Shown here: positions 30,653 to 41,487 of the stretch, piece by piece
Position numbering within the stretch: position 1 is the first letter of the stretch
Layout of the letters: each line of letters begins with the position of its first letter
NCBI GenBank assembly: GCA_946800325.1
Contig: OX326960.1
Span: 9,770,893-9,834,892 of the forward strand
DNA: 64,000 bases
Direction of reading: 5' to 3'
Source: Luzula sylvatica
Lineage: Eukaryota; Streptophyta; Magnoliopsida; Poales; Juncaceae
Position numbers and translations under genes: made by a program
Notes under the pieces: generated by a model
The model's database searches: none
What the model saw: only the letters and a program-made list of their open reading frames with translations
What the model was told of the DNA's origin: nothing

Positions 30653-33537
30653 AAAATGTGGACTCGATGAAGCAAGAATTTGGGGTGGTGAAACAAGATG
30701 TCACAAGTATAAGGCAAGAGGTTTCGAACACGAATCGCCATGTGGGTAACTTGGAGACCCAAATAAATCAAATGGCTTCTCGACTCAATGTTCTCGAGAC
30801 TCAAGGTTCATCGCGATTGCAATCTCAATCTTTAGCACCTCTCGAGCAAAGGCACGTAAACGCAATATCGCTCCGAAGCGGTAAGGAAATTGGTGAGAGC
30901 TCGAGGCAAGTTAAGGAGGTGCAAGAAGAAAAGGAAATGGAGGTACCGGTACCGAAGGAGAAGCTATCTCAAGCCAAGGAAGTACCATTTGAAGCAAAGG
31001 CACCGGTACCCAAAGCGATTCAAGTCAATCCACCTTTCCTGAGTCGCCTCCCCAAACCGGTCGAATCAAATACCGACATGCTCGCTATCTTGAAAAAAGT
31101 AGAGGTAAACATTCCTTTACTCGAAGCTATCAAAGAGGTACCGCGATTGGCAAAATATCTTAAGGAACTATGCACGAACAAGAGGAAAACAAAAGGGGAC
31201 GAATTGACAAGTCAATCCACCTTTCCTGAGAAAGCGTTTCGGCAATTTTGAGACTCCCCCAAAAGCACAAGGATCCGGGGATGTTTGCCATTCCATGCAA
31301 AATCGGGCAACACGAATTGCCGAAATGCATGCTTGATTTGGGCGCTTCAATAAATGTGATGCCATACTCGATATTCAAGACTCTCGATCTAGGCCCCCTT
31401 GATGATACTCAAGTTGTGATCCAATTGGCCGATCGGTCCACGACTCGACCGGTTGGGGTGATTGAGGACGTGATAGTAACCGTTAATGGGTTGATATTCC
31501 CCGTGGACTTCTATGTATTGGACATGAATGAGGGGAGTAGGGATTCAACCCCGATTCTCCTTGGACGGCCATTTTTGAAGATGGCACGCACAAAGATCGA
31601 TGTACACGCGGGAGAGCTCACGATGGAGTTCGATGATGAGGTAATTAAAGTCAATATTTTTGACAAACTAAAAGAACCCATTATAGGTACACTCAACTTG
31701 AGCGCTTTGGACGTGATCGACGATTGTGTGCAAGAAGAGGTCATGGATAGCTCATTCGAAAATTTTCAAGGGAGCTCGAATCCATCATTCGAAGAATTTG
31801 AAGGAAGTGACAATCCTATACTAGAGATCGAGCCGGAGTTGGAAGAAGAACGAAGCATGGTTCAAGCACTCTTTCTAGAAGACCTCGAGATTCCGATGAA
31901 GAGAACTCCACCTTCCACCGAACAAGCTCCAAGGTTAGATCTAAAATCACTACCTTTTGGACTAAAATACGTGTTTTTGGATGAAGCGGTGACTTTACCG
32001 GTGATAATCGCCTCGAATCTAGCAAGGGAGCAAGAAGAAAAACTCATGGAAGTGCTCAAAAGGAATAAGAAAGCTTTCGGGTGGACACTCTCCGATATTC
32101 CGGGTATCTCCCCCTCCATGTGCACACACCGAATCCTTCTCGAGGACGGAGCAAAACCATTGCGCGAACCTCAAAGGTGGCTCAATTCGCCCATGATGGA
32201 AGTAGTGAAAAAAGAGGTAATCAAGTTGTTGGATGCGGTGATCATTTACCCCATCGCCGACTCAAAATGGGTCTCACCCATACACGTGGTACGGAAGAAA
32301 ACGGGGATTACGATTATTGAGAACGATGAAGGCGATCAAGTACCGACTCGAGTTCAAAATGGGTGGCAGGTTTGCATCGATTACCGAAAGCTCAATAAGG
32401 CGACGAAAAAGGACCACTTCCCGCTTCCATTCATCGATCAAACGCTAGAAAGACTCACGGGAAATCCATTTTATTGCTTCCTCGATGGATTCTCGGGCTA
32501 CTTCCAAATACCGATCGCACCCGAAGATCAAGAGAAGACCACATTCACGTGCCCGTTTGGTACCTTCGCGTACCGACGCATGCCATTCGGGTTATGTAAT
32601 GCTCCGGGTACTTTCCAAAGGTGTATGCTTTCTATTTTTTCCGATTATATTTCCAAATTCATATAAGTCTTTATGGGTGACTTTTCGGTGTTTGGTGACT
32701 CATTCGAATCATATTTAAACCACTTGTCACAAATACTCAAAAAGTGCATCGAAGCTAACCTTGTTTTGAACTATGAGAAATGCCACTTCATGGTGAGCAA
32801 TGGAATTGTACTAGGTCATTTGATCTCGGAGAAGGGAATGGAAGTCGACAAGGCGAAAATCGACGTAATCAAGACGCTTCCGTATCCAAAGACGGTGAAA
32901 GACGTGCGATCCTTTCTCGGCCATGCGGGATTCTATAGGCGCTTCATCAAAGACTTCTCGAAAATCTCGCAACCGATGTGCCAACTTCTCCAAAAAGATG
33001 TAAAATTCGAGTTCGATGCAAAGTGCAAGGAGGCTTTCGACAATCTCAAGGGAAGGCTTTGCTCCGCGCCAATCATCAAGTCGCCAAATTGGGAGCTACC
33101 ATTCGAAATAATGTGTGACGCAAGCAACACAAGTGTGGGGGCGGTGCTCGGCCAAAGGATTGAGAAGGACCCGCATGTGATTGCTTATGCCTCGAAAACC
33201 CTCGACAACGCACAAAGAAACTACACCACTACCGAAAAGGAACTCCTCGCGATTGTTTTTGCTTTAGAAAAATTTCGTTCATATCTTTTAGGTACGAAGG
33301 TGATTGTATTCTCGGATCATGGAGCTCTAAAGCACTTGATGAAGAAAAAAGAGTGCAAACCGAGATTGCTTCGATGGATCCTTTTGCTTCAAGAATTCGA
33401 CCTCGAGATCAAGGACAAAAAGGGATGCGAGAATCTCATGGCGGACCATTTGAGTCGGCTTCCCTTGAAGATCGAAGATCTCGTTCCGATTCGCGAGGAA
33501 TTCCCCGAGGAACACGTTCTCGCGGCCCAAGTCGAAG
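30653..33537 (+). pseudogene. pol: E4 pol: linker, protease, reverse transcriptase, RNase H
   Basis: A coiled-coil linker (SIRQEVSNTNRHVGNLETQ) and a proline-rich stretch run to about 31207. A 23-bp segment copied from 31021-31043 replaces native sequence at 31208-31230 and shifts the frame. From 31248 protease ([12 protein letters not shown]), reverse transcriptase and RNase H ([26 protein letters not shown]) follow in one frame with a single TAA at 32664. The catalytic box reads FMGDF (32670-32684) instead of FMDDF, so the first catalytic aspartate is lost. Homology to A/B pol stops at 33537, where the E5 LTR starts. Integrase zinc finger and core are absent. Confidence 0.9.
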
Positions 33538-34856
33538 TGATTCACGGTTTTTCGTGTACGCAAATTAATGCGCCAATCGTTGAGTCCGAAAACCGAAAAT
33601 CAAAGAAGTAAAGTTTAACAAAATTGTGGATAACTCAAAAGTGTATAGAGCAAGTATAATAGGATCGTCCACAGGGAGCAAGTATCGAAATTACGAATCA
33701 AACACGCAAAAGAATAAGCTCGGAAAAAAGCTTTGTACAGTAAAAGAATAATTGAAGGGGGTTTGTGTGCAAGAAAGTAAACACTAGCAAGATTAAGAGA
33801 ATTTAAACGGAAAATTGCCAAGAAACAAGCTTTAAACCAATTCAATCCACATTTATTAATCCACGCAAAGATTTATTAAAAGAAACTACCGAATTCAAAC
33901 ACAAAAGATAGAAACAACCTATTCAAGACTCGAAACGCTCGATATCTTGATTCCGAAGTTTCCCCGGCGAAGTGCAAGAAACGCTCCCGTCAAATCGCCT
34001 CTTCCTCTTGTGCTAGATCCTCTCGAATTGCAAGAAACGCTCTTCAATAATCGATTGATCGGTCTCGTGTCGAAATTGGATCACAAACGCTGCTACTCCA
34101 AGATCTTCACAAGGTGGAGCTCGAGTCGGAAACGCTCCGAACCTCAAGTTCCGATCTTTAGCTTCGATAGAATCTTGTTTGTGCCTTGGTGGAGTTTGTG
34201 GTGGAGAGAAGGAGGAGAAAGGCTTGCCCCCAAGGCAAACAGAGGAGGGGGAAGAGAACCTGATTTGCCCTTGGCCTTAGGGTCTTATTTATAGGCTTGA
34301 TGCTCCTCTTAATTGGCAAGGGTAATTATGGAAGTTTTAGGGCAGCAACAAATCCACCAAAGAAGGCAACCAATAAATCATTGAGAGGGCAACAAATCAT
34401 TCCTTAAGAAGGAAACAATTCAATTCTAAAGAAGGCAACAATTCAGCTTTGTTGGGGCTGCGTATGGACTGAGAGCTGGGCTGTGGGCTGTAGATTTCGC
34501 CACTGTGGCCAGTGCAGGGCTGGCAGATTTGCCTCTGCGGCCAGGCCCACTGTTGCCCCTGTGCGGTGCAACAGTTTGGTGATTTTCTTCTTTTGTTTTT
34601 TCCTTTCCCGCCTCGATCCTTCACCGAATATATCGATGTGATATATCGTTTTGACTGTCTTCGGCGTGCCGGAGGCAATGGTGCTGACCAAATTCCCAAA
34701 TTATTCTTCTATCTCCTGAAAATGGGCAAAGAACACATTAGTGTAGAAATATTCATGATGTTTGAAATATGTATCATAAAAGTATAGAATATAACTTCAC
34801 AAGGGCTAAAATCCCTAAATAAGACTCGTAAAACGTGTTCCATTTGCCTCACATCA
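33538..34856 (-). mobile_element. E5 LTR, third gypsy subfamily, inserted in E4 pol
   Basis: On the minus strand it starts TGATGTGAGGC (34856) and ends CCGTGAATCA (33538). On the plus strand the low end reads TGATTCACGGTTTTTCG, paralleling TGATGAGCGGGTTTTTGG of LTR A and TGATAAACGGGTTTTCAA of E6. TATTTATA near 34288 marks a minus-strand TATA box. Its leader module (33930-34135) carries spaced GAAACGCTC motifs, unlike the modules of A, B or E6. No CT microsatellite of length is present. Confidence 0.75.
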
Positions 34857-35145
34857 AATACCCCCACACTTAAACCCTTGATCGTCCTCGATCAATTGGA
34901 GATTTGTAGTTATAATCAATCTAAGGACGAATTGCACTAGATTCTATTAAATTTGTATTCGTCATTTTCAAACGCATTTCATGAACCTATTGATTCGCTC
35001 CAGTTAATCAAGTTGCTAATGCTTAAGAAAGATAATGGTCAAATAATCAAATCTTAATTAAATAAAAATCGCAATTTCAATAGAGTTTAGAATGAGCAAT
35101 TAATTTCTACCGGAAAAGGTGATTAAACACTACCGTTCGAATCTT
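34857..35145 (-). mobile_element. E5 polypurine tract and short internal remnant
   Basis: AAGTGTGGGGGTATT on the minus strand (34857-34871) abuts the LTR. About 270 bp of internal sequence then matches the A/B region next to its polypurine tract (GATCGAGGACGATCAAGG, then CACCTTTTCCGGTAG near 35115). It ends near 35145, where E4 integrase sequence resumes, so the rest of E5 and about 1.2 kb of E4 pol were deleted together. Confidence 0.75.
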
Positions 35146-35557
35146 TTGGGCGATCAAGCAATTTGCCCTCGACTACCCGAAGGACGCATCGGCGCGTAAG
35201 CTTCAATTACTCGAGCTAGACGAATTCCAGCAAGAGGCCTACGACAATTCGAGCTTGTGCAAGGCAAAAGCCAAGAGGTTCCATGACCGAATGATTAAGA
35301 AGAAAGATTTTCATGTGGGGGAAAGAGTGTTGTTATTCAATTCTCGTCTCAAGCTTTTCCCCGGAAAACTTTGGTCCCGATGGATCGGCCCTTTTGTGGT
35401 CACCAATGTGACTAAGTGTGGGGTTGTCGAAATTCGAAGCGAAGAAACGAACAAAACGTTCAAGGTGAACGGCCATCGACTCAAGCACTATCACGCAAAC
35501 TTCGAAACCGGGTGGATGGAGGAGCAAGCTCTAGAACCCAACGACACCTCACAATGA
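35146..35557 (+). pseudogene. pol: E4 integrase C-terminal remnant
   Basis: Reads WAIKQFALDYPKDASARK, then KAKAKRFHDRMIKKKDF, GERVLLFNSRLKLFPGKL and SRWIGPFVV to a stop at 35555-35557, collinear with the A/B segment. It keeps the AIKQ phrase that the A/B copy has lost. It is separated from RNase H by the E5 fragment, so no integrase core remains. Confidence 0.9.
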
Positions 35558-35692
35558 CGAGCTTGGCCAAGTCAAGCTCAAGACGTTAAACAAGAGCACT
35601 AGCGAGGGAGGCACGCCCACGCATCAAAGGTCGTATCTTTCTATTATCCCTCTTTTCGAAATTTTTGATTTTTATACTTGAGGACAAGTAAT

Positions 35693-35712
35693 AGTGTGGG
35701 GGGGGGGGGGGT
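35693..35712 (+). other. E4 internal polypurine tract
   Basis: AGTGTG followed by a run of 14 or more G, then TAAC. It is preceded by CTTGAGGACAAGTAAT as in A/B and E6. The G-run is longer than in the relatives. Confidence 0.65.
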
Positions 35713-35794
35713 AACATACAATCTTTGACCTGTATGAGCCCAATTAAAATTTTAAAAATTGGGAAAAATTGAAAAATTATGATCTGGCTAGCAA

Positions 35795-36190
35795 CTCCGT
35801 TGTAACGGACCTCAATGTCCGTTATAACGGACTAGGCAGAAGTTTAAAAATATGACTAGCGCCAGGAATTCTGTTGTAACGGAGACAAACTGCGTTGCAA
35901 TGCAGAGCCCTCTACATTCAAACTCCGTTATAACGGACATACCTGCGTTACAACAGAAGTAAAAATAACGTTGCAACGGACACGAAAAACACATGAAATT
36001 GCGTTGTAACGGTAAATTCCCAAAATTTGCCAGAACTATATCCGTTGTAACGGACCTCAATGTCCGTTGCAACGGACATGCTCAAAAATTTCAAAATAAG
36101 CTACGGCTAGTTCTCCATTATAACGCAGTTAGTACGTTGTAACGGACCTCAATGTCCGTTATAACGGACTTGGAACTACGTTATAACGGA
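35795..36190. repeat. CCGTT-NN-AACGG palindrome array in E4 3' region
   Basis: About fifteen copies or near-copies, for example near 35806, 35818, 35878, 35926, 36042, 36062, 36139 and 36156. Spacing is irregular and spacers are unrelated. Confidence 0.85.
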
Positions 36191-37552
36191 ATTGTTTCTG
36201 GCATGTTGTCTCTTTTAATTGAATTTTTCAAATTTTTGACATTATTTTTGAACCCTGAGCATCAATAATAAATAAGGCAAGCATAAAGTGCATAAAAAGA
36301 TTTTTCTCCACTACATTGAATTAATTGTTGGTTTTTAAACGAATTTTCACCAAACCACCATTTTTACTCTCAAAATTTTAATTTCACATAATATTTGAAG
36401 AATTTTGGTTGAGATCTTTAAGAGATTCTTTCGGGGATTCAAGCCCTAATCAATATTTTCACAAATTAATGAGTTTTTGACAATTTGATCAATCCTCGAT
36501 TTACATGACACGCCATTTTCAATAAATAAACCCATTTTGAACTTGGAATTTCTAAAAAAGTTTTGTTTGAACCAATTTTAGTAAGTTTTGCTTGAATCTA
36601 AAATTTGACCATTTTCACTTAAAGAGCTCGACCGTTCATGGGAATTCGAAATTACACTAACGGGAACCAATTTGCGCTCAAAACTTGATTCGATGAGCTC
36701 ATGCACCTTGATTAAGTAATGAGTGGTGTGAGTCATGACCACTTGTTGGCTAAAGGGGTGCACGAGTCGTAGTAAACCAAAGTAGCCGGTTCTTGGTGTG
36801 AGTCATGATCAAGAGTCGATGCAAAAAAGTTTTCTACAATCACGGAATAAAGTGCTTTCGATTGTCGAGTCTGTGCGATTGATTAAGCAATGAGTGGTGT
36901 GAGTCATGACCACTTGTTGGCTAAAGATTGCGCGGATCCATGGGATTTTACTAAGTAATGAGTGGTGTGAGTCATGACCACTTGTTATCCCAAAGGATAC
37001 ACATAGGGACCATCAAAAGCAACAACGAACAAAAGAAAAGAAATAAAAAGGAATAAAAGAAAAGAAGAAAAGAAATAAAAAGAATAAAAATAAAAGAAAA
37101 GGAGTTCAAAAATCGAGCGCAAGTTGGGAAAATTTAGTAGAAATCGAAGATGAACCAAGTACTAACGTACCGAACGGTTTAAAAGTGACAAATTACATTT
37201 AAGAAATTATTTTAGAAAAACGGAAAAAATTGGTTTTCACTAATTCTTTTCCATGATAATCCTTGTGAATTGTGGAGTGAAAAGAATTGAATGATGGTGT
37301 TTAATCATCTTTTTCGGTTGAGATCATTTGCTATAGTAAACTCTTCGAATTTGTGCAAACTATTGAAATAGATTCTATATTTGATCAACCTATATCTCTC
37401 TCAATATTATTAATCATGATGAAATGAGAGTAACCCAATTTGCCTTGTGAAATTAGTTTTTGAACCAACAATATAACTTCAACAAAATCTAATGCGATTC
37501 TCTCTTGTGTTAGACTTTTATACTCTAATTGATCGAGGATGATCAAGGGTTT

Positions 37553-37567
37553 AAGTATGGGGGTATT
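37553..37567 (+). other. E4 3' polypurine tract
   Basis: AAGTATGGGGGTATT immediately before the 3' LTR. Confidence 0.8.
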
Positions 37568-38033
37568 TTATGTGAGGCAAATAAGACACAAATTTAATGC
37601 TTAATTTGGGGATTCTAGCCCTTGTGAAGAACAATTATATATAATTTATTAATCATATTTGAGATAACATGAATAATTCTTCACTAAGTGTGTTTTATTG
37701 CTTAATCACAGGAATTAGAAGGAATTTATGGGAATTTGGAGAGTGTAGTTGTCTCCAACACGTCAAGAGGAGTGAAAACGATATATTATACCGATATATT
37801 TGGTACATGAATGAGACGGGAGGCAAACAATTATCATGATAGAAACTTACACAAAAGTCTACACGAAAACCACTCAATCCTTAGCCCTTATCCTTCCCAC
37901 CTACCTTTGGAGGAAATTACCTCATTACCCTCAATTCTCTCCACCAACTCGTGGCCAATAAGAAGACTCCGGGAGTGCTATAAATAAGACCAAAAGGGCC
38001 ACGAGTTTGGGTACGCTCTTTTACCCTTTTTTT

Positions 38034-38088
<55 letters not shown>

Positions 38089-39190
38089 GCAAGCCCACGA
38101 AACTTTCAAGAACACGCAAGAATTGCAAAATTGAACGATAATTCTCTAAGATCAATCACCGAATAGAAGCTCACTTCATTGGGTGAATTGGTCTACACTT
38201 CGACGAAGATCGAGTTGTGGGGGTTTGGTCGGAGCTTCCTTCATCCAAATCCGCACAAGCAAGGAGTCGAGCTTACTCTAAATTGATCGGGAGCTTCCTT
38301 CCAATTAATCCCTTGCAAATCTCGAGTTCACTCAACCGGTACGGAGCTCACTTCGATTGGCGAGTGGATTGGTACGAAAGGAACGAGTTGTGCGAGCTGT
38401 CTAGCTCACTAGCATCTCAAAGCAACGAGGAAGGCATCCAAGACGAGACTCGAAGCTCACTTCATCTCTCTAGGTGTTTTCTTTCCTTTCTTGTAATTCT
38501 TGTAGTTTTAATTGAATTGGATTTGTGTAAAGAATTTGTGGTTTAATGAATCTTTTGCTTTCGAAATCTTCTTTGTTTGTTTGTGTGATCTTAGTGCTTG
38601 TTTGTTAGTTTAATTGCTTTTAAATTTGAATCCAAAACAAACCATCAAACTGCTCCCAAATCAAATCTCAAACCAGAATTCCAGAACTACTTCCGTTATA
38701 ACGAAACTCACACTGCGTTACAACGGACTGGACGGTTTGTACCTCACATTCAGTTGGTTATACTTCCGTTGTAACGCACCTATAGTTCCGTTGTAACGGA
38801 CTTGTCAGAATTTCTACTCAAAAGGATCAATACAAGTACGTTGTAACGGATTAACCAATCCGTTGTAACGCTGCTTCTTTCCGTTATAACGGACTACCAC
38901 TTTTGTTGTAACGGAACTTACTCCGTTGTAACGTACCTTCATATCAACCCTTTCGTTAACAATTGCCCTAACCTCCGTTGTAAAGGACTGTATGTCCGTT
39001 GTAACAGACTACCTTCTGTGATTCCTCCTTGTTATTTCTTGTCTAATTTTGATTAAATCTTTGACGCAATTGCTCCCCGTGGAACGAATCTATACATTTG
39101 CCAATGTACAAACATAGATTACAAATTTTGTTGATTGTTCGGGGTTTTAACACAACGACATATTAAAACACGCCAAAAGCCCGCAAATCA
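37568..39190 (+). mobile_element. E4 3' LTR
   Basis: 1623 bp. Starts TTATGTGAGGC (TG of the usual TGATGTGAGGC changed to TT) and ends GCAAATCA. TATA box at 37979, CT run at about 38034-38086, CCGTT-NN-AACGG array at 38692-39013. It is followed directly by the ATATA duplication. The ORF at 38217-38546 lies in the LTR leader and has a related frame in the 5' LTR; I do not treat it as a gene. Confidence 0.88.
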
Positions 39191-39195
39191 ATATA
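39191..39195. other. target-site duplication of E4, right copy
   Basis: ATATA, identical to 11976-11980. Confidence 0.85.
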
Positions 39196-39198
39196 AAA

Positions 39199-39688
39199 TT
39201 CGACAATTGTGCTTTTGGCGGGAGTTACAAATCCCGCAAATTGTGCTTTTGACGGGATTTACAAATCCCGCCAATTGTGTTTTTGGCGGGATTTACAAAT
39301 CCCGGCAATTGGGTTTTTGGAGGGATTTACAAATCTCGCCGATTGTTTTTTTGGCGGGATTTACAAATCCCGCCAATTGTGTTTTTGGCGGGATTACAAA
39401 TCCTGCCAATTCTATTTTTGGCAGGAGTTACAAATCCCGCCAATTATTTATTGGCGGGATTTGGAAATTCCGCAAATTGTGTTTTGGCGGGATTTACAAA
39501 TCCCGCCAATTGTGTTTTTGGCGGGATTTACAAATCCCGCCAATTGTGTTTTCGACAAGATTTACAAATCTCGCCAATTGTGTTTTCGGCAGGATTTGCA
39601 AATCCCGCCAATTGTGTTTTGGCGGGATTTGCGAATCCCGCGAATTGTGTTTTTGGCGGGATTTTCAACTCCCGCCAATTGTGTTTAG
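39199..39688. repeat. 34-bp palindromic satellite, block 4 (right of E4)
   Basis: About fourteen units, mostly with TTACAA centres and AATTGTG spacers, more diverged than 536-1876 and including 31-33-bp variants. Same orientation as the left blocks. The last spacer AATTGTGTTT runs straight into AGGGTTTTGGG, the first telomere-like units. Confidence 0.93.
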
Positions 39689-41360
39689 GGTTTTGGGTTT
39701 GGGGTTTGGGCTTAGGGCTTAGGGCTTAGGCCTTAGGGCTTAGGGCATATGGCCTAGGGCCTAGGGCTTAGGGCTTAGGGCTTAGGGTTTGGGGTCTAGG
39801 GTTTTAGGGTTTTAGGGTTTGGGGTTTGGGGTTTGGGGTTTGGGGTTTGGGGTTTGGGGTTTGAGGTTTGGGGTTTAGGGCTTATGGCTTAGGGCTTAGG
39901 GCTTACGGCCTAGGGCTTAGGGCTTAGGGTTTTAGGGTTTTGGGTTTAGGGTTTTAGGGTTTAGGGTTTAGGGTTTGGGATTTAGGGTTCAGGGTTTGGG
40001 GTGTACATTTTATGGCTTACGGTCTAGGGTTTAGGGTTTGGGGTTTGGCGTTTGGGGTTTAGGGTTTATGGTTCAGGGTTCATGGTTTCGGGTTTAGGGC
40101 TTAGGGTTTCGGGTTTCGGGTTCAGGGTTTGGGGTTTCGGGTTTCGGGTATCGGGTTTTGGGTTTGGGGTTTGGGGTTTAGGGTTTCGTGCTTGGGGTTT
40201 GGGGTTTCGGGTTTCGGGTTTCGAGTTTCGTGCTTGGGGTTTGGGGTTTGGAGTTTTCGGGTTTAGGGTTTAGGGTTTAGGGTATAGGGTTTAGGGTTCA
40301 CGGTTTACTGTTTAGGGTTTATGATTTAGGATTTAGCGTTAAGGATTTATGGTCTAGGGTTTAGGTTTTATGGTTTAGGGTTTAGGGTATATGGTTTATG
40401 GTTTAGGGTCTAGGGTCTAGGGTCTAGGGTCTAGGGTTTAGGGTTTAGGGTTTATGGTTTATTGTTTAGGGTTTATGGTTTAGGTTCTAGGGTTTATGGT
40501 TTAGGGTTTAGGGGTTCTGGGGATTAGGGTTTTATTGTTTAGGGTTTAGGGTTGTAGGGTTTTGGGGTTTATGGTTTAGGATTTAATGTATAAGGGTTTT
40601 ATGGTTTAGGGTTTAGGGTTTACTGTTTAGGGTTTAGGGTTTATCGGTTAGGGTTTAGTGTTTAGTGTTTAGGGTTTAGGGTTTATGGTCTAGGGTTTAT
40701 GGTTTATGTTTTAGGGTTTAGGGTTTAAGGTTTAGTGTTTATTGTTTAGGGTTTGGGGATTAGGGTTTGGGGTTTGGGGTTTAGTGTTTAGGATTTAGGG
40801 TTTATGGTTTGGGGTTTGTGGTTTGGGGTTTGGGGTTTGGGGTTCGGTCTAGGGTTTAGGGGTTTGGAGTTTAGGGTTTAGGGTTTATGGTTCGGGGTTC
40901 ATTGTTTCGGGTTTAGGGTTTAGGGTTCAGGGTTTTGGGTTTTGGGTTTGGGGTTTGGGGTTTGGGGTTTAGGGTTTAGGGTTTAGGGTTTGGGGTTTGG
41001 GGTTTCGGGTTTCGGGTATCGAGTTTCTGGTTTGGGGTTTGCGGTTTAGGGTTTAGGGATTATTGTTTAGGGTTTGGGGTTTTGGGTTTAGGGTTTCGGG
41101 GTTTAGGGTGTAGGGTTTAGGGTTTAGTATTTATGGTTTAGGGTTTAGGGTTTAGTATTTAGCATTTAGGGTTTAGGGTTCACGATTTAGGGTTTATGGT
41201 CTAGGGTTTAGTGTTAATGGTTTAGGTTTTATGGTTTAGGGTTTAGGGTTTACGGTCTAGGGTCCAGGGTTTGGGGTTTATGGTTTTGGGTTTAGGGTTT
41301 ATGGTTTAGGGTTTATGGTTTGGGATTTAGGGTTTATGGTTTTGGGTTTGGGGTTTATGA

Positions 41361-41487
41361 TTTTATTTGTCAGTATTTTGGATGTTAAATACCGCTGGAT
41401 GCAAGGGAATGATTGATCAACGAGCGAATCAATACTTGATTATTCGAGATAGTGACTTTTGTTGCCGGCAGTGTTCAAGGTTTCTAG
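41361..41487. repeat. non-telomeric island, copy 1
   Basis: About 127 bp of unique-looking sequence (TTTTATTTGTCAGTATTTTG ... GTTGCCGGCAGTGTTCAAGG) embedded in the telomere-like array. It contains GATGTTAAATACCGCTGG and TGATTATTCGAGATAGTG. No ORF. Repeated at 43251 and 43899. Confidence 0.85.

Larger units (their letters stand above)
35558..37552 (+). mobile_element. E4 3' non-coding region
   Basis: About 2 kb after pol without a usable ORF. In order: GC-moderate sequence, the internal polypurine tract (35693-35712), a CCGTT-NN-AACGG array (35795-36190), AT-rich sequence (36190-36700), repeats of GTGGTGTGAGTCATGACCAC (near 36723, 36896 and 36963), A/G-rich tract (37030-37100) and the GATCGAGGATGATCAAGG region before the 3' polypurine tract. 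It is collinear with 18019-20049 in reverse. Confidence 0.8.
11981..39190 (+). mobile_element. E4: full-span Ty3/gypsy (Athila/Tat-like) retrotransposon with nested insertions
   Basis: The element is bounded by ATATA duplications, a 5' LTR (11981-13210) and a 3' LTR (37568-39190), with a primer-binding site at 13213 and a polypurine tract at 37553. Its 27.2-kb span is inflated by three insertions: the A/B complex in the 5' leader (13329-27076), a 2.3-kb probable solo LTR in gag (27418-29729) and an LTR fragment in pol (33538-35145). Without them the element is about 9.5 kb. The protein remnants have the gypsy order protease, reverse transcriptase, RNase H, integrase. There is no chromodomain, and the RT motif context (an FMDDF box, here mutated) and PBS resemble the Athila/Tat group. 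No envelope-like ORF is visible. Confidence 0.85.
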
